A stretch of DNA of 64,000 nucleotides from Pycnopodia helianthoides (taxonomy: Eukaryota > Echinodermata > Asteroidea > Forcipulatida > Asteriidae), in NCBI GenBank assembly GCA_032158295.1, contig CM063258.1:439001-503000 (forward strand), in the 5' to 3' direction. Under the pieces are notes generated by a model that was given only the letters and a program-made list of their open reading frames with translations, was not told where the DNA came from and did not search any database. Below, piece after piece: positions 1 to 13,530 of the stretch. How positions within the stretch are numbered: the first letter of the stretch is position 1; each line of letters starts with the position of its first letter. Both the position numbers and the translations under genes were made by a program.

Positions 1-3000
1 CCGATTTTAAAACTTTGAAATCTGAGACCTGGTAAGAAATGCGGAGAGAAATAAATAATAGTAATAATAAATTCAAGGAGACAGGTAAAATCTGTAGACA
101 AATTTGAAGGCTTATACAGTGTTCATGTACACACCTGTATACCAGTGTGTTAGCTTTCCCGATGGCAAATGAAACCCACTTTAGTCATTCAATACCCTAG
201 ATCATTCGCAACCATTTTACTATACCCGGATCTTTATAAAAAAAATGACCTACGTGTCCACTGCACTTTTAAAAAGGGAATTAATCTGATGTAATTATAT
301 TTGGTCCATTTGTGAGAGATGCTCCCAAGGGTACACACATCACCATGGTAACAGCATCCCTGTCACTTTTGAAAATCAGCACGTCTTGTTCGCATGACCT
401 TTGACATAGTACAGGAGAGACTCAATCTTTGAAGTGGGGTAAGACGTGTAATGTCAGTTACCAATCGCAATCTTGACAACATTAGATGAATTCTTATACT
501 TAACCAAACACCTCTATTTTCTGTAATTTGATTTGCAACTTTAATTGGGTTAGGGAAGATTCAGGCATGGAGATGTAGTCTAGCGTGCAAGGAAAGATCT
601 GGATGGTCAAAACACCTGGTCATAATGTATAGAATGAAACACACCATGTGTGAAGAAATAATGCTACGATTTTATTCCATCACTCTGTGGGTGGTGGCCT
701 TTTTATGTACTTTGGCCACATCTCTGAAGCTACATGATTTATTGGAGTGACATTTTAATAGTGCAGTGATCAGTACCTTTGTTGACCTGACCCAGTTTGA
801 TCATTATAATGAAGGTCATAACAAAGTGGAAATCAGTCAAGTGCAAACAGTATTATAATCAAGTCATTTCTTCTTTATTCTTTCACATATCTGCTTGTTT
901 TTATTCTTGCATTTATATGCATATACAATATAAAATTAGTAGGGGGGATGGACTTAGATTTCGATCTAAACTAGACCTTCGTGGGGGGGGGGTCACGCCT
1001 TTTCCAATGATACTACATGTAGTTACTAGAGACCATTGGACAGATGTTTCTTTTTGCACATTATCTGGAGAATAGAAAGTAAAAGAAAAGATAAAACTAC
1101 GAGTAAGTGTGGTAAACAGAAGCCTTGTAAACAGAAGAGAAAGATACAAGTAAGTGTGTAGAGAAAAGATAAAACTACGAGTAAGTGTGGTAAACAGAAG
1201 CCTTGTAAACAGAAGAGAAAGATACAAGTAAGTGTGTAGAGAAAAGATAAAACTACAAGTAAGTGTGGTAAACAGAAGCCTTGTAAACAGAAGAGAAAGA
1301 TACAAGTAAGTGTGTAGAGAAAAGATAAAACTACGAGTAAGTGTGGTAAACAGAAGCCTTGTAAACAGAAGAGGTAGATACAAGTAAGTGTGTAGAGAAA
1401 AGATAAAACTGAAGGTAAGTCTGAAAAAACAGAAGTCTTGTAAACAAAGACGAAAATGCAATTAAGTGTGGCAAACAAGTAACTGTAAATATTTAATTTT
1501 CACAGAGCCAATTTTGTTAATGAAAGATGAATCTATCCTTCTGGCAAACACAATGTAAAGAGTAGAAAATATCAATCCCATCATATTGTCCAATAAGCAT
1601 GTGTAGAGACACATTATGTAGCACTTTGCTAGGTTGTTTAGTGAATCCATGCAGAAGCAATATGCCAGCCTTAGTACATGAATGTACTAGCAGTGGCGCC
1701 ATGGGCTTGAATATTGCTAGAAGAGCTTAAACTCACATCAATTACACACACAGACAGTCACAGTGTATGATCGCTTTCTTTAATACAAGTATATGAACTA
1801 CCGTAGCCTCCGGTGCTTCAAGGTGTACCTTTGTATAAAGTGGGTATTTTTAGAAAACAGGTTGAAACAGAAACTAACGAATCAAAAACACTTAAAGTTC
1901 TCCAAAATATTTTTCTTGTTGGAACGTATGACATGTATGATCACCTCAAACTTAGACATTCCTCAGAGGGTACGGATAAAATTACTGTGGAGGTATCCAG
2001 TTGAGGAGTAACTTTATTATGTATCTTGAGAACATAAACTTTGCATAGTGTACACACCTCATTGATCCCAGTGTAACATGATAAATACACCTTAAGTATC
2101 AAGACTACATTTTTGGTCACATTTTTGCAATTAAATTAGATTGGAAGAGAGTCTTGTTTCATCATTTTGCCCTGAGAAAGTAGACGTATTGATCAGTCAC
2201 AATACAAAGACAATTCATGAATAAGAAAGACGGTTTGTGACTCGCAAGTGAGTATCACTTTCTTCAAAAAATGTTAACACAGTTGTCTATTAAGTTCAGG
2301 TGATGGTCAATCCGATAAGGAATCAATGCTTGAGGAAAAAACGCAATTTCCATTTGATTAAAATTAGAAAATGAAAACTGCTATCAGGACATAGCATTTC
2401 AAGAGACAAAGGCAAGTGGCATGGAGACATTTGCCTGGAAATTTAAAGGGAAGATTCAAGTACATTTTTTTTTTAATTTGTAAAACTGCAAATTGTGTAC
2501 AGTTTCAACGTGTCAGGCGTGAGTTGCACAGAGGCCATGGGATCTACTCAGTACTGCAATTGTCTTGGCCTTGGTACCCCTTCAAAAGTTTCCCCTAAAC
2601 TTAAAGATTTTTTCCAATGGAGGTGTTCTTTGCAAATTAGAAAAGGGCTTGCCCCTCAAAGATAAAATTCCAGCACCTGATGTATATGTATGCTGGAAAA
2701 TATTTCACATTTTTAAGTCTCAACCTTGCCCAAAACTCTACATGTTACAACAAATATGACTTGAATTCACTGTTTTTTCAAAATATTTACACCAGGATGC
2801 TTACATGTTAAAGCTCTGAAGATGAGTTTTCTAAAATCATGGTGGGGATTTTGATGACTGGAAAGAACACACTATAAGACAAAGACAAATTAACATAAGG
2901 TCCTTGCCACCAACACAAATATTGGAGGAAAACCCCATTCTATGATCAGAGCAGACATTTATAATCTACACCACTGACTATCTCTAAAACCTTGGATTTC

Positions 3001-5420
3001 TCGCTAATTAGTTGTAGCTTTTTATATTTAGCTTTGAGAATTGCAACAGCCCTGAAACTAGAGAGTTCCTCTGCTAATGTTTCATTAATGACCACTTTCG
3101 GTGTAAAGCAGTTTGTCTTTGGTCAGTGTAATATTCCAGTTGTCTATGTGAGTAATGACAGAGTAGAAGGGGGGGAGGTGTGATAATGCTTGAGGGGCTA
3201 CTTAACCCAGTAACCCCTATTTAATGCCCTTTGTCACCATTTCTGCCCTAGAAACGCAATTGTTGCACTTTTTATGCATAGTTTCTGCTGCTAGGGATAT
3301 GACTATTAGGTTCAGCTTTCAGAATTTAATTTGGATGTAAAGTGGGAATTACTGGGCGGGTCTGCAACTTGGGGATTTGTAGAACGTCAGATCTATCCTC
3401 ATCTCTCTAGGAGATCTCTCCAAGCTAAATGGGAGTCACACATTGCAACGCGGTCTACACAAAGGGACCAAGAGCTTTCCACCTGCAACAACAATCTAGT
3501 CCATCCTAGAATCTGAACTTCTAGAATGAGTTGAAGATAAAACACTGACTCGTCTCAACATGAGTAACCACTTTGAGGGTTGTAGGTTTGTATCAGCAAT
3601 GCTGTATGACCAATGTGATGAAAGTTTATCTTGCTTCAACTGGATGATTTGTGGCATCAGATACAACAATGGAATTCAATGATACTGAGCTTGAAGGGAA
3701 GTTTTACTGCCACTTTTACAGTACAGATCTTCACTCCATACAAACTAATACAGGTACACTTGAAACAGTAGACTCTTTACAATAAAGCACAACAAGACAA
3801 CTATGTAAACAGGCTACGATTTGACGACTACTAGAAAAGGAGAACTTCACACTTCCAAAGTCATGTGACATAACCCCCCACCACAAAAAAAATCAAAACG
3901 AGAAAAAAAAAAAAAACAAACAAACAAACACAACAAGAAAGTTGTCATCTTAAACACCCAATTCTTAACCATTATTGCACCTGTGCATCATCATGCTTTG
4001 ACAATGACAGAAGATGAAAATGCTGTTGAAGAGAACGATGGATGGCAAAGAAACGAAGAAGACTATGACTGGCAAGGGTCTCCCTTTAGTCCAAATAATT
4101 ACACCCCAGAACCTCATCAAATCCCTGGGTGACTCAACACTCCACACCAAATTAACAACAATTAAGCTTTGGTTCCTCACTTCTTCCAAAACAAATTTCG
4201 AGGCAGGAAGACATTTGATAAAAGATTCACCATCGTCATCTTGAAATTATTTCTAAGTGAAATAACAGATGGCTATCCAGACATCTTCCTTGTTTTTTAA
4301 TTGGAAGACAGTCAAGCAAGACCTTAACTCCTTAATCAGACTGTAAATCTTGAACGCTAGACCCTCGGTCAGTTAGATGCTGATGATCTTAATCAGATGT
4401 AACTGATTGATACGCATCTTCGTTCTACATTAGATACTATCAAACTCAAATGAAACTATCTGTAGTGTTAATGTACAGGTTTCTATATCACATGATGATC
4501 ATCGCAGCAGGTTAATGGAGATCCTGCAGGCCTGGACTTACCAGGGCCACTTTTCCTGACAAAAAGGAAAAGTCCATTAGAATTGTGGATGTCCAGAGGT
4601 TAATCCTTGACCAGGGACGGAAATAGAAGTCATTGGCTCCATGGCTTTGTGTTACTCTCAGAGAGTTGTTCAGGGCATACTCAGTACTTAATTCATGAAG
4701 CTGAAAGTAAAGTGTTAAGTGGACTGGAGAAGTTACATTTACTGTTCAGATGATGAGCATGGACTATAAAGTGTTGTCTCAAGTTGGATGTGCATCTGCA
4801 ACTTGTTCAGTCAACCAATGAAATGTTTACACTGAATTGCTTTGGTTTCTTAAAGAAGTCCTCACTGGCAATCTCCAGTGGTCGTAAGAATGGAGAAAGA
4901 GGAACTTTCTTGAATCTGACTGAATCTGTGGATATTAGTCATCATTATCTCTAATTCCAAATGCATCTTAAAGGAAGGGGAGATTGTATCAACTTGGCGC
5001 CAAGTAATCTATTTGATTCAATTATTAAAGTTTAAAAGGTGATAATTACAAACGTTATAATAAATGTCATTCTACATAAGACAGGGTTATTGTACAGGAA
5101 AAGTCTATTACACCATGAGGTCACTCTTGTATATCATCAAGCCAGTAGTGAATGATTAATTCTGACACCCCTTACTCTTCCTTCTTCCAACACCTTCCAT
5201 GCCAACCTAACAACTACACGTGATGACTGATTGCCTCAAAATCTGCCCAAAAAATCTTGAAGAAATCTCTCAGCTAGTAAAAAGGTACACTATATGTGTA
5301 TAAGGATATTTTATTGGACTTGTCATCAAGTAGCAAGTATAGCAGTAGAGGTGAAAGTACTTCAAGAAATTGATTATTGGTTAATTTGGTTATGAATAGA
5401 TCTTCAGATTATATCATTAT
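1..5420. other. Non-coding stretch apart from the 78-bp minisatellite
   Basis: Open frames are all under 100 codons outside the minisatellite and lack splice or domain support. Poly-A runs lie at 3880-3920. I see no gene. Confidence 0.6.
1084..1440 (+). repeat. 78-bp minisatellite, about 4.5 units
   Basis: GAAAAGATAAAACTACGAGT recurs at 1085, 1163, 1241, 1319 and 1397, an exact 78-bp spacing. Each unit has two related halves around AAGTAAGTGTG and AACAGAAG. The period is 26 codons, which explains the long open minus-strand frames here. Confidence 0.95.
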
Positions 5421-5621
5421 CAGGTATGACACCTGACCCTTGGATAAAAGTAGGAACATTATGTCAAGTACAATTAGGGCTGACCTACATGTACATATGG
5501 TACATATATTACCTTTTATATACTTTTTCCCTCAGGCTATTTGATAAAAATGTTGCTGTTTTTTTTATGAGGGTAAAAGAAAATCGAAAATTAGATTAAA
5601 GTAGGAAGACTATCATGCCTG
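5421..5621. mobile_element. MITE with CAGGCATGATATTT ends, copy 2
   Basis: Left end diverged (CAGGTATGACACC), right end TATCATGCCTG intact. Same orientation and interior as 6659-6868. Confidence 0.8.
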
Positions 5622-6658
5622 CATTATCTATATTTGTATTATTAAAAGCTCATACTTGGAACTGCGAATTGAAACAATTTTTAGAATTCCATTAAAAAAA
5701 GTGTTTGTCTGCCATTTCTTTTATTTAATTAGTGCAGCCATCTTTATGCTCCCTTTGGACTAATAAAACTGAGGTGAGGTTAGACAGACAAAACATTCAT
5801 AGCCCATTATGATCTAATGAGGCTCGTTACTCATCGTTACATTGTAGCTAGAAAACAAGACAAAGATGGTGGTAAAGGTCCGCTGCACTTGGAGATAAAA
5901 CACTCTTTATTTATACCCCAATACACAAGTACAAGGTTGTACCCAAGGTTAATAAATAACCTTCAGCTTGTATAAAGGTGGACCGCCATGAGATAAAAAA
6001 CACTTTCAATTATTGAGTAACAATCATGACAGAATCTGATGAGTTGAAACATAAATCAAGTTTGTCACATGAGGTTCAGTTGCACTTTCCTTACTCTAAT
6101 GCCAAAGTGAAATATTACACAAACTCTAAATATGATGTTTTTAACTGTATCAACAAAAATTAAAAAAATATGTCAAATAATCAAATAACACATTTTAGCA
6201 AAAATGAGACTGTGACCAGGAAACAGTTTTGGTGCCTTTTCCTAAAAAATTCTGTTTAATTTCTCAAAATACTAGTATTATGGCATTTACTTATCCCCCC
6301 CCCATGCAATGAAATGTGTGTTTTTTTCCTTTGACATTTAAAAAAACAATTTGCTCCGTAGATTTGCCTCCCAGCAATAATTGCGTTGGCGTATCTCGTT
6401 AACCAAAAACAGTAAAACTGATCAAGTTTGCAATAGGTCTACTAGAATCACATACACGGTTGCTAAATCTAACGGTGGTTTATTAAAAAGGCCTTTTCAT
6501 GGAAGTGACTAAAAAGCTTCTTTCATGCTCTAAAAAGAAAACACACAAGTAGCCATGTATTACTAAAGAGACTAAAGGCTGTGCACAAACTCAGTGAACA
6601 GAAAAAGGGCTGTTTAAGTCAAATTTTAAAGATTGTACCCCCTCCCCAAATGCAAATA

Positions 6659-6868
6659 CAGGCATGATATTTGGAAATACCTGGAAAAAAGTAGGAACAG
6701 CTTATTGAGTACAATTTAAGGGCCGACATAGGGTGCACATGTATTCATGTACACATGATATATATTTTTACAAAGTTTATTGACTTTTCCGACCATAAAG
6801 ATTTTGCTGATTTTCTGAGGGTAAAAACAAATCGGAAATCAGATTAAAGTAGGAAAATATCATGCCTG
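6659..6868. mobile_element. MITE with CAGGCATGATATTT ends, complete copy
   Basis: 210 bp. Ends CAGGCATGATATTT and AATATCATGCCTG. Interior markers AAAGTAGGAACA and GATTAAAGTAGGAA are shared with the two other copies. Confidence 0.87.
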
Positions 6869-7468
6869 ATATAGGAGGCGTTTTTCAACATACGCTCACA
6901 AACTACACCAGACACACACGATGGCGGCAAGATAAAAAGTCTATCCTCTTTTTTTGTAAATTTAATTGAAAAGATTTCAGATTCTGAATTGATTCTCATA
7001 GAGTCTTTCTTACTATACATTGTAAGGATCACACAAAGACTGTATAGTGAAAGGACGCAGGTGCAAGTTTACCTTCAGAGCAAGCCCAGTCTGTGACAAT
7101 AATTGAGTGGTTCAACCTTTCTTAACGGCAAGAAATGCCAAAGGGGGCACTTTCTGAATTTCAATAGAGCTAAAAATCTGTTAAATGGGGGTTTTGTGAT
7201 TTCATAGTTTCTCATTTGTAGTACAAAGGATGCTTTATGCTGTTGAATGGATTTATTATTTTTCACCATTTAAGGTTAAGCCTGTGCTAAAGGGTTGACT
7301 CTTTTCAGATTGTTTCATTGATTTGTGTGTGTGTGATACTGTATAAGAACTGTGGAACAGTTGCAGTATGAAAGGAATTCACTGTAAACAAATTTGACCA
7401 ATAAAGGCACTACAGAGGTCATTTTGTGTAAATCTTATAACTTGGTTGGATAATGGACATGACTTTTA

Positions 7469-7695
7469 AAACACCATAAATCACCATAAGACACAAGAAC
7501 CATAAAACACAATCAAACACAATCAAAACACCATAAAAACACAATAAATACACAATAAATACACAATAAAAAACACAATCAAAACACAATCAAAACAACA
7601 TAAAACACCATAAGAACACCATAAAAACACCATAAAAACACAATAAAAACAACATAAAACACCATAAGAACACCATAAGAACACCGTAAGAACAT
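7469..7695 (+). repeat. A-rich tandem repeat of ACACCATAAA / ACACAATAAA units
   Basis: Ten- to twelve-base units such as ACACCATAAAA, ACACAATCAAA and ACACCATAAGA repeat with small changes. There is no coding content. Confidence 0.93.
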
Positions 7696-8790
7696 GTAAG
7701 AATTTCTTGAAAGTATTTCATCTATAGATCAACAAATTACATGTGCAATATCAGCTAAAACTTCCACAAAGATAATTCCTCTAAAAATTCTGGAGAAAGA
7801 ATTTACTATGCATTCTACACCAATATAGCATTTACCTCCAATATAGTGTAGATGGAGATGTAAAACACAAAGTGAGTTTAGTTTCCTTGGTAATCTGAAG
7901 AATTATCACTAAAGAGAAAGCCCATGAAGGAAATGGCTAAATTGAGATTTGGAAGATAACCATCAGAATTGAAAAGACATATCTTGCATTTTTTCCCCCT
8001 AAACTCTTCCAGGGTGGACATGTAACTTTCTTTTCCTCAGAAAATTTAACACAAAACACTTGGGATTTTAAACAAAGACCAAGCACGAAAAGAATTTATT
8101 TTGCAAGGACCTGTGCTTTTAACAAACAGAATTCTACACAATGGTTATTGGTTCCAACTACACTGTTTACTCAGACTGATTGTCTACTCTGTGTACGTGA
8201 CTAACTGATAAAAAAGAAAAGACCATACCAACTCTGGAAAAAAAAAATCAAACAAGCTTTTTAGAACTCATCTGTCTAACCGAAGGGACGCCAAAATAAT
8301 TAGAAAACTGCTGTAAGAATAAACTAAGCTGGGGAATTGCTGAGCGTGGTTTGCAAGATGGTTATAATTCCCAACCAATATCTCCTCCGAGATACGACGA
8401 CAGTTGTTTTGGGTTCGGATTACACGTCCGTCAAACGGCTCAGTCATCATGAATAAAAGATAAGGGCATCTTGGTGTTCTTTTGTCTAACGAACCGTGGC
8501 GATGGTAATGGTTTTGTCTCTCGGACCAAGCCATTAAGAGCCAGAGAATGTTTAGATCTACCAAAGTGATTACGCCTTTTGGTCTCTAGGTAATGATGAG
8601 GCACAACGACATGAGGATTGTGGGCTTAAAACTCTTCACAGCTTTAACAATGACTCATTCTAGTTTCTTAAGATTTACACTAGAGAAAATGATGAATCTC
8701 TCTGTAGTGATTGAAGTAATGGTTTGTTCTTATTAACTCTATGGATAGGAAAATAAAAAAGTAGTTAACTTGTATTGTGACCGTCAACAT

Positions 8791-8869
8791 AGGGCTAGAT
8801 AGCTCAGTTGAAATGGTAGAGTGCCGGTACATTAATCCGGAGGTCGTTGGTTCAAATCCCGCTCTACAT
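8791..8869 (+). repeat. tRNA-Lys-like sequence, probably a pseudogene or SINE head
   Basis: GATAGCTCAGTTG (D arm, A box), a CCGG-closed anticodon arm, and GGTTCAAATCCCG (T arm, B box) look like tRNA-Lys. The anticodon loop ACATTAA lacks U33, the D loop has three extra bases and the acceptor ends do not pair, so it is unlikely to be functional. Confidence 0.6.
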
Positions 8870-9072
8870 GTAGTCAATTTTACTTTGTTCAACCCCAAGC
8901 AACTTGTGATAATGTCACCAACCTTTTATCTTGTGGTGAAGATGAACAAAATCTTGAATTCAAGTTTAGAATGTTTCTTTATACTACTGCGGGAGTATAC
9001 TTTATCAACCATCATGTACGTGGATGGAGGAAAAACTTTGCACTTGCCTCTTAAGTCTGCTATCTTTCTACA

Positions 9073-9441
9073 CAGGGCTTGAAATCTACACTGGACAACC
9101 ATTGACCTGAGGCCAGCGATTTTAGCATTGGGCCAGTAAACTCAAAACCGTCAATGCTGGTGGTCTTGTGTTTTACACGTGAAAGAAAAAGAAATTTTAA
9201 AAAGTTCAAATGTTGACTTTGAGTCTAATAAACATCTTTTAATTCTGTTGAGTATCCAAGTTTACCTATCCAAATAAGTGAGATAAATCATCTCTTTGAA
9301 TAGTGTTATTCTTTATAAAAGCAGTTAATGGTCTTTTCTCATTTTGATTCTGGTCTTGTAAAAAGAATTCTGGTCCAGCAAAAAATGCTGAGCAACAAGC
9401 CCAGTAGTCTTGTTGATTTGTCACCCACATTCGAGCCCCGT
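9073..9441. mobile_element. MITE with CAGGGCTCGAATTT ends, copy 1
   Basis: Left CAGGGCTTGAAATCTACACTGG, right CATTCGAGCCCCG. The interior GACCTGAGGCCAGCGATTTT and CATTGGGCCAGTAAACTC is the reverse complement of the right part of 62552-62941. Confidence 0.8.
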
Positions 9442-9624
9442 TAGACTAAAGCCAACCAACACCAATGAAACCCTTTCTGAACAAGTCAACACGCTAGGCT
9501 GACTTTCAACTCCTAGGAGAACATCACAAACACACCAGGGAACCTCATACCGTTCAAGAACAACACCACATTAACATTTATCGTCCACACGTAGTCCTCA
9601 TCATCCTACATGTATCGGATTCAG

Positions 9625-9652
9625 TTCTTCATTTGCGAAGGCAAATGAAGAA
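9625..9652. repeat. Perfect short palindrome
   Basis: TTCTTCATTTGC, four bases, then GCAAATGAAGAA. A 12-bp perfect stem in an otherwise plain stretch. Confidence 0.85.
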
Positions 9653-10439
9653 TATATTTGCAGAGTATCGGGTGTCATTTCTGCAAAGTTGGACAAAATC
9701 TCTGATGATTATAAGAATTGATTCAACCTGATCCCACAGTTGAAAATAGAACTGTAGAAAGAGTGTTTTCATACATGCACAAGTTATTACCTGTATCATG
9801 AGCAAATCGTTAAGGTTACATATTTTAGCAGAGAGATATTTAATGGAGTGTATTGCATATTTTTTGGAAGGTGGAATGTTGCCTTAAAGCAGGTGTTAAG
9901 CATTTTCATTGTGAATGACTTGCTAAATGTTGGAGGAAAATTGCTTTCTATTGGTGTCAAACACACCTGTCAGTGAAATACATGTATGAAAATGTTTTTT
10001 ATAAATAATAACAACAATTCTGGATATATCAAATCTGCCTAAAAGATGCTTCACAATTTTGTTTAAAAGCAAGACTAATAATACAAAGATTGTTAGCAAA
10101 ACAAATTTACAATTTTAACAATTTAAATATAAAGCAAATACTAGAAGGAAAATGTGTTAAAAGCTTTATCTGTAATGCCACAATATGTTGACTTTTAACA
10201 TCTGGAAATCTTTCTTCTGGTGAATATAAACGCATCAGCTCAAGATAAAACCACATCTACAAAAAATATGGACATGTAGTCACATGCACTTCAACCCCTT
10301 TAACACTGAACAAACTTTCTGGCAAATTCCCAGGAAACTTTAGTTGACCTTTTTACATGTGAGGGCAAACCCTGGCAAAATCAAGGAAAATATTGACTTT
10401 CTGGGAATTAGCTATCCCTGTTTTGGAAAAGGGTTGATA

Positions 10440-10852
10440 ATATTAGTGGCTTCTTATATGGCGCTCAAATCCGTCACTCAGTGATGCTCATCTTATATAA
10501 TTTATCCTGCAAGGTATGTGGTATGTAGAGCTATATTTTGAAGTACGAGACCTTTGTCCTTTACATAGCACCATGAAATGGTTTACAAATTACAAGGTGC
10601 TGTGGCGCAGTATGCAGCCAATCAAACCTGGAACATCGGGGAGAACACCTTCTCTTTACGATAAGAGCACTGGGTTCTTTTACGCGCATTACACAACACA
10701 CGGGACCATCCAAAGGACTCAGCAATAATGGTTAAGTGTCTTGCTTAAGGACACAAGTGTCACGTCTGGGACTCGAACCCACACTCTGCTATTCAGAAAC
10801 ACCAGAGCTTGAGTTCGGTTCTCTTATCCGCTCGGCTACGTAACAACACGAC
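10440..10852 (-). mobile_element. tRNA-Leu-derived SINE, copy on the minus strand
   Basis: Read on the minus strand it has GTAGCCGAGCGGATAAGAG, an ACTCAAGC anticodon loop, GGTTCGAGTCCC and the same body, ending near GAGCGCCATATAAG. The tRNA head has a 5' insertion. Confidence 0.87.
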
Positions 10853-13013
10853 ATAACCCAGTGGTTAGCATACTGTACGTTCATTTTTTTCCTAGGATAA
10901 CATCAAGTTTGAGACAAACATAGGTGGGTGGGGTTACAAATCCCTAGGAATTTCCCAGGTTTTTGCTCAGTACAGTGTGAACAAAGATTGACTGTTTCAT
11001 GTGTAAATTACCAGAAGTGTCATCATTGAAACAGACATTCTGACAAAACAAAACTCTACAAAGCCTAGTTGTCATGGCAATTGTGGGTTTTCTGAAAAAA
11101 ATCTGGTACCCCCCCCCCCCTTCCTCAAAAAACACCCCTGTTCAGTATGTAACTAGTGGCAGACTCTGTCTACAAGGTTAATTCCAAATTCTGATCTCAT
11201 AATTAGATTGAATCGTACTGGATTAAACACTGCAGCAAATGTTTTCTTTTCCTAGCAATCAATACCCATTGCAATGCATTGGCTTTTCCCTCTGTTACAT
11301 GGAGAGGAAAACATTAAGCTGAGCCGAGTCCATTAAATGAACACAAGTATAATGTGTTCATAATGGACAAACTATGATTTACATTTTGTAATAATAAGGT
11401 AACAAAAGCAAATTTCTGGAAATCTTCATCTATCATTTCAAAAGTAAACAGAAATAATGATACTTAGAAAAAGTAGCCTATATTTCCAGTGGTTAGATGT
11501 CTTGTTATAAATGTTGGATTATCTTGTTTATTCATTCATCTAATAGTTTGAGTAAGTGATTCATTCATTAATTCTTGAAAGAAATTATCAGAATAATGAA
11601 ACAAATACACACATACATGCTTTTCAGGAAATATTGATAAGTGATCCCCTGCATTGGTTTGATGGGCTCCACATATATTATGCTTTAATTCATACACTAA
11701 CTAGATTCAGAATGAGACACAAAATTGATGTCATTCTAAATTGATATATAGCTCGTCAGATCCCTGACTTTCTGTCATGTATTCATTATAATACTATGTA
11801 AGTGGTTTCCAAGGGCAACCACCTGCATGACACCAGTTGCATTGCACTTTTCTCCCTTCCTCTTTCTCCCTTCAAGAATGAGGATGATACCACCATGATT
11901 AAGAAGATAAAACGATGATAAATGAAGCAGAACACCGGCAAATAAATGAGCTGGAGATGACCAATCAGCTATCAGCTATTTTATGTCCGGTACACTGGCC
12001 GGCCATTCGTAGTCCAACAGGGTGTATAGTTCAAGTCGTTTATTGGCCAAGTTGGAAGGGTAGGAGTAGAGGGAGATGTGAGTGGGGAGATTTCAGTAGA
12101 TCCTCCAGCTATTTTATTGTCAAACAACATCTTTGTGGTGAATAAATGTATGCACATTGACTTTAAGGAGTCCAACTGACATTCTACATACATGTCTTAC
12201 ATACACAAGAATAATGTAAGTGGATGTGTATGATATCTTTCAACAAAGTTGAAAGTTAGTTTCCTACCTTAGTGAAAATGAAGCGAATAATTTTATAAGC
12301 ATGTCAAAATGCACAAGTTGCTTATGGTTGAAAAATGATAGCGCTATACTGTAATGTCACAACAGGAAACCACAAACAGGTGTCAAAACGAAGGGATGTT
12401 TACAAGTGCATGCAGGTTCTAAATCAATGTTGAGTTGCACACCATGTTTCGAATGAATCAAACCCTTCCCTCCAACTCTAATAATTACTCCTTATCTTAA
12501 ACTTCAGCATTCTACCTTAAACTGCTACTTGAGCGAAACATTGTTAACGGGAATGCTATCTAAACTTGTTTATAATGTGTTTTTTTAATCATTTAATTGC
12601 AATTACTTTAACACTTTTTCGTAAATCCAAACATTAGGCCCCATCCTCAAGGTTTTGAAAAACTAGTTACTCTTCTGCAGTCAAGATGACAATACTTTGT
12701 CGTCATTTGTGGGATGCTGCTTTGTTATACCTCCATATTGCAACAAAGCGGCTATACAAAATGGAGCTCCCACAAATGACGTAACATGAGTGATGGCTTT
12801 CTCGCGAATCTTTCTGAAAAGCACTGGAGAGGGGTATTCAAAATGATTATTTTGTACACGACTAAAATCTGTTTAGTCTCATGTGAACCCAATTTCCTTA
12901 TTGATTAAAAACATGTTAAATGAATTTTAGCAAAGATCACTTGTTTTAGTTCAAGCTGGTCTTTAAATACTTGCTGAGTATCCTCAGTTTATTGCAGAAC
13001 ATATTTTATTAAG
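10853..13013. other. Non-coding stretch
   Basis: Contains a C10 run at 11108-11120 and the small inverted repeat at 12702-12781. No gene seen. Confidence 0.5.
12702..12781. repeat. Short inverted repeat (CGTCATTTGTGGGA arms)
   Basis: CGTCATTTGTGGGA and TCCCACAAATGACG, 14-bp perfect arms around about 50 bp that itself contains CTTTGTTATA/CAACAAAG symmetry. Probably a very small MITE. Confidence 0.7.
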
Positions 13014-13530
13014 GGAATAAAAGAGTAGTGACTTGGTCTTAATCGGCCGTTTAAAACTGGCAGGGTCGTGGCCTTGTGATAAAGGACCTCGCCTTCGGCT
13101 CGGTCCTTTATCGCACGGCCACGACCCTGCAAGGTTTTAAACGGCCGGTTAAGACCAAGTCACTACTCTTTTATTTCCATTCATAAATGCCCTTTTTGTT
13201 AAAAAGTGTAATATTGTTGGAAAAATCTCAACTTTTCTGTTAACTTTCATTTCCTGTCACGTCCTCGAGCCCTGTTTCGCGAAGGATATACATGCCACGC
13301 TCAACAGTTGTGCGTACGCGCGCGTCATAACACTAACATGTTTTTAGATTGAATACCAAAATGTGTTGATTGCGTTTCCCGTAAATTAGCGCCTGCGTGT
13401 AACCTTGCGCGCCACAGGTGTGTTTAAACACTTGTAGCCGTGTCTATATCATCCGTTTAAACACCCCCACGTGACACGCTCTCCACCAATCAGAATGGAT
13501 AAACTCTCCGAGGTATTTATGAATTATTTA
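13014..13530. mobile_element. Element with an 80-bp-arm terminal palindrome, copy 1
   Basis: 13014-13178 is one near-perfect hairpin from GGAATAAAAGAGTAGTGACT to its inverted repeat, closing at CGCCTTCGGCTCGG. Next to it is a 350-bp module bounded by ATTCATAAATGCC (13179) and GGTATTTATGAAT (about 13525). The module includes GTTTAAACAC and GCGTACGCGCGCG. Confidence 0.85.

Larger units (their letters stand above)
6869..9072. other. Non-coding stretch with an A-rich repeat and a tRNA-like sequence
   Basis: Outside 7469-7695 and 8791-8869 I see neither gene nor repeat. A 98-codon minus-strand frame at 8268-8564 has no recognisable domain. Confidence 0.5.

Noticed and set aside
913..1478. Two overlapping minus-strand open frames of 150 and 182 codons
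   Set aside because: They are the reverse reading of a 78-bp minisatellite whose period is a multiple of three.
8791..8869. Functional tRNA gene
   Set aside because: Non-standard anticodon loop, extra D-loop bases and unpaired acceptor ends. A tRNA pseudogene or SINE head fits better.
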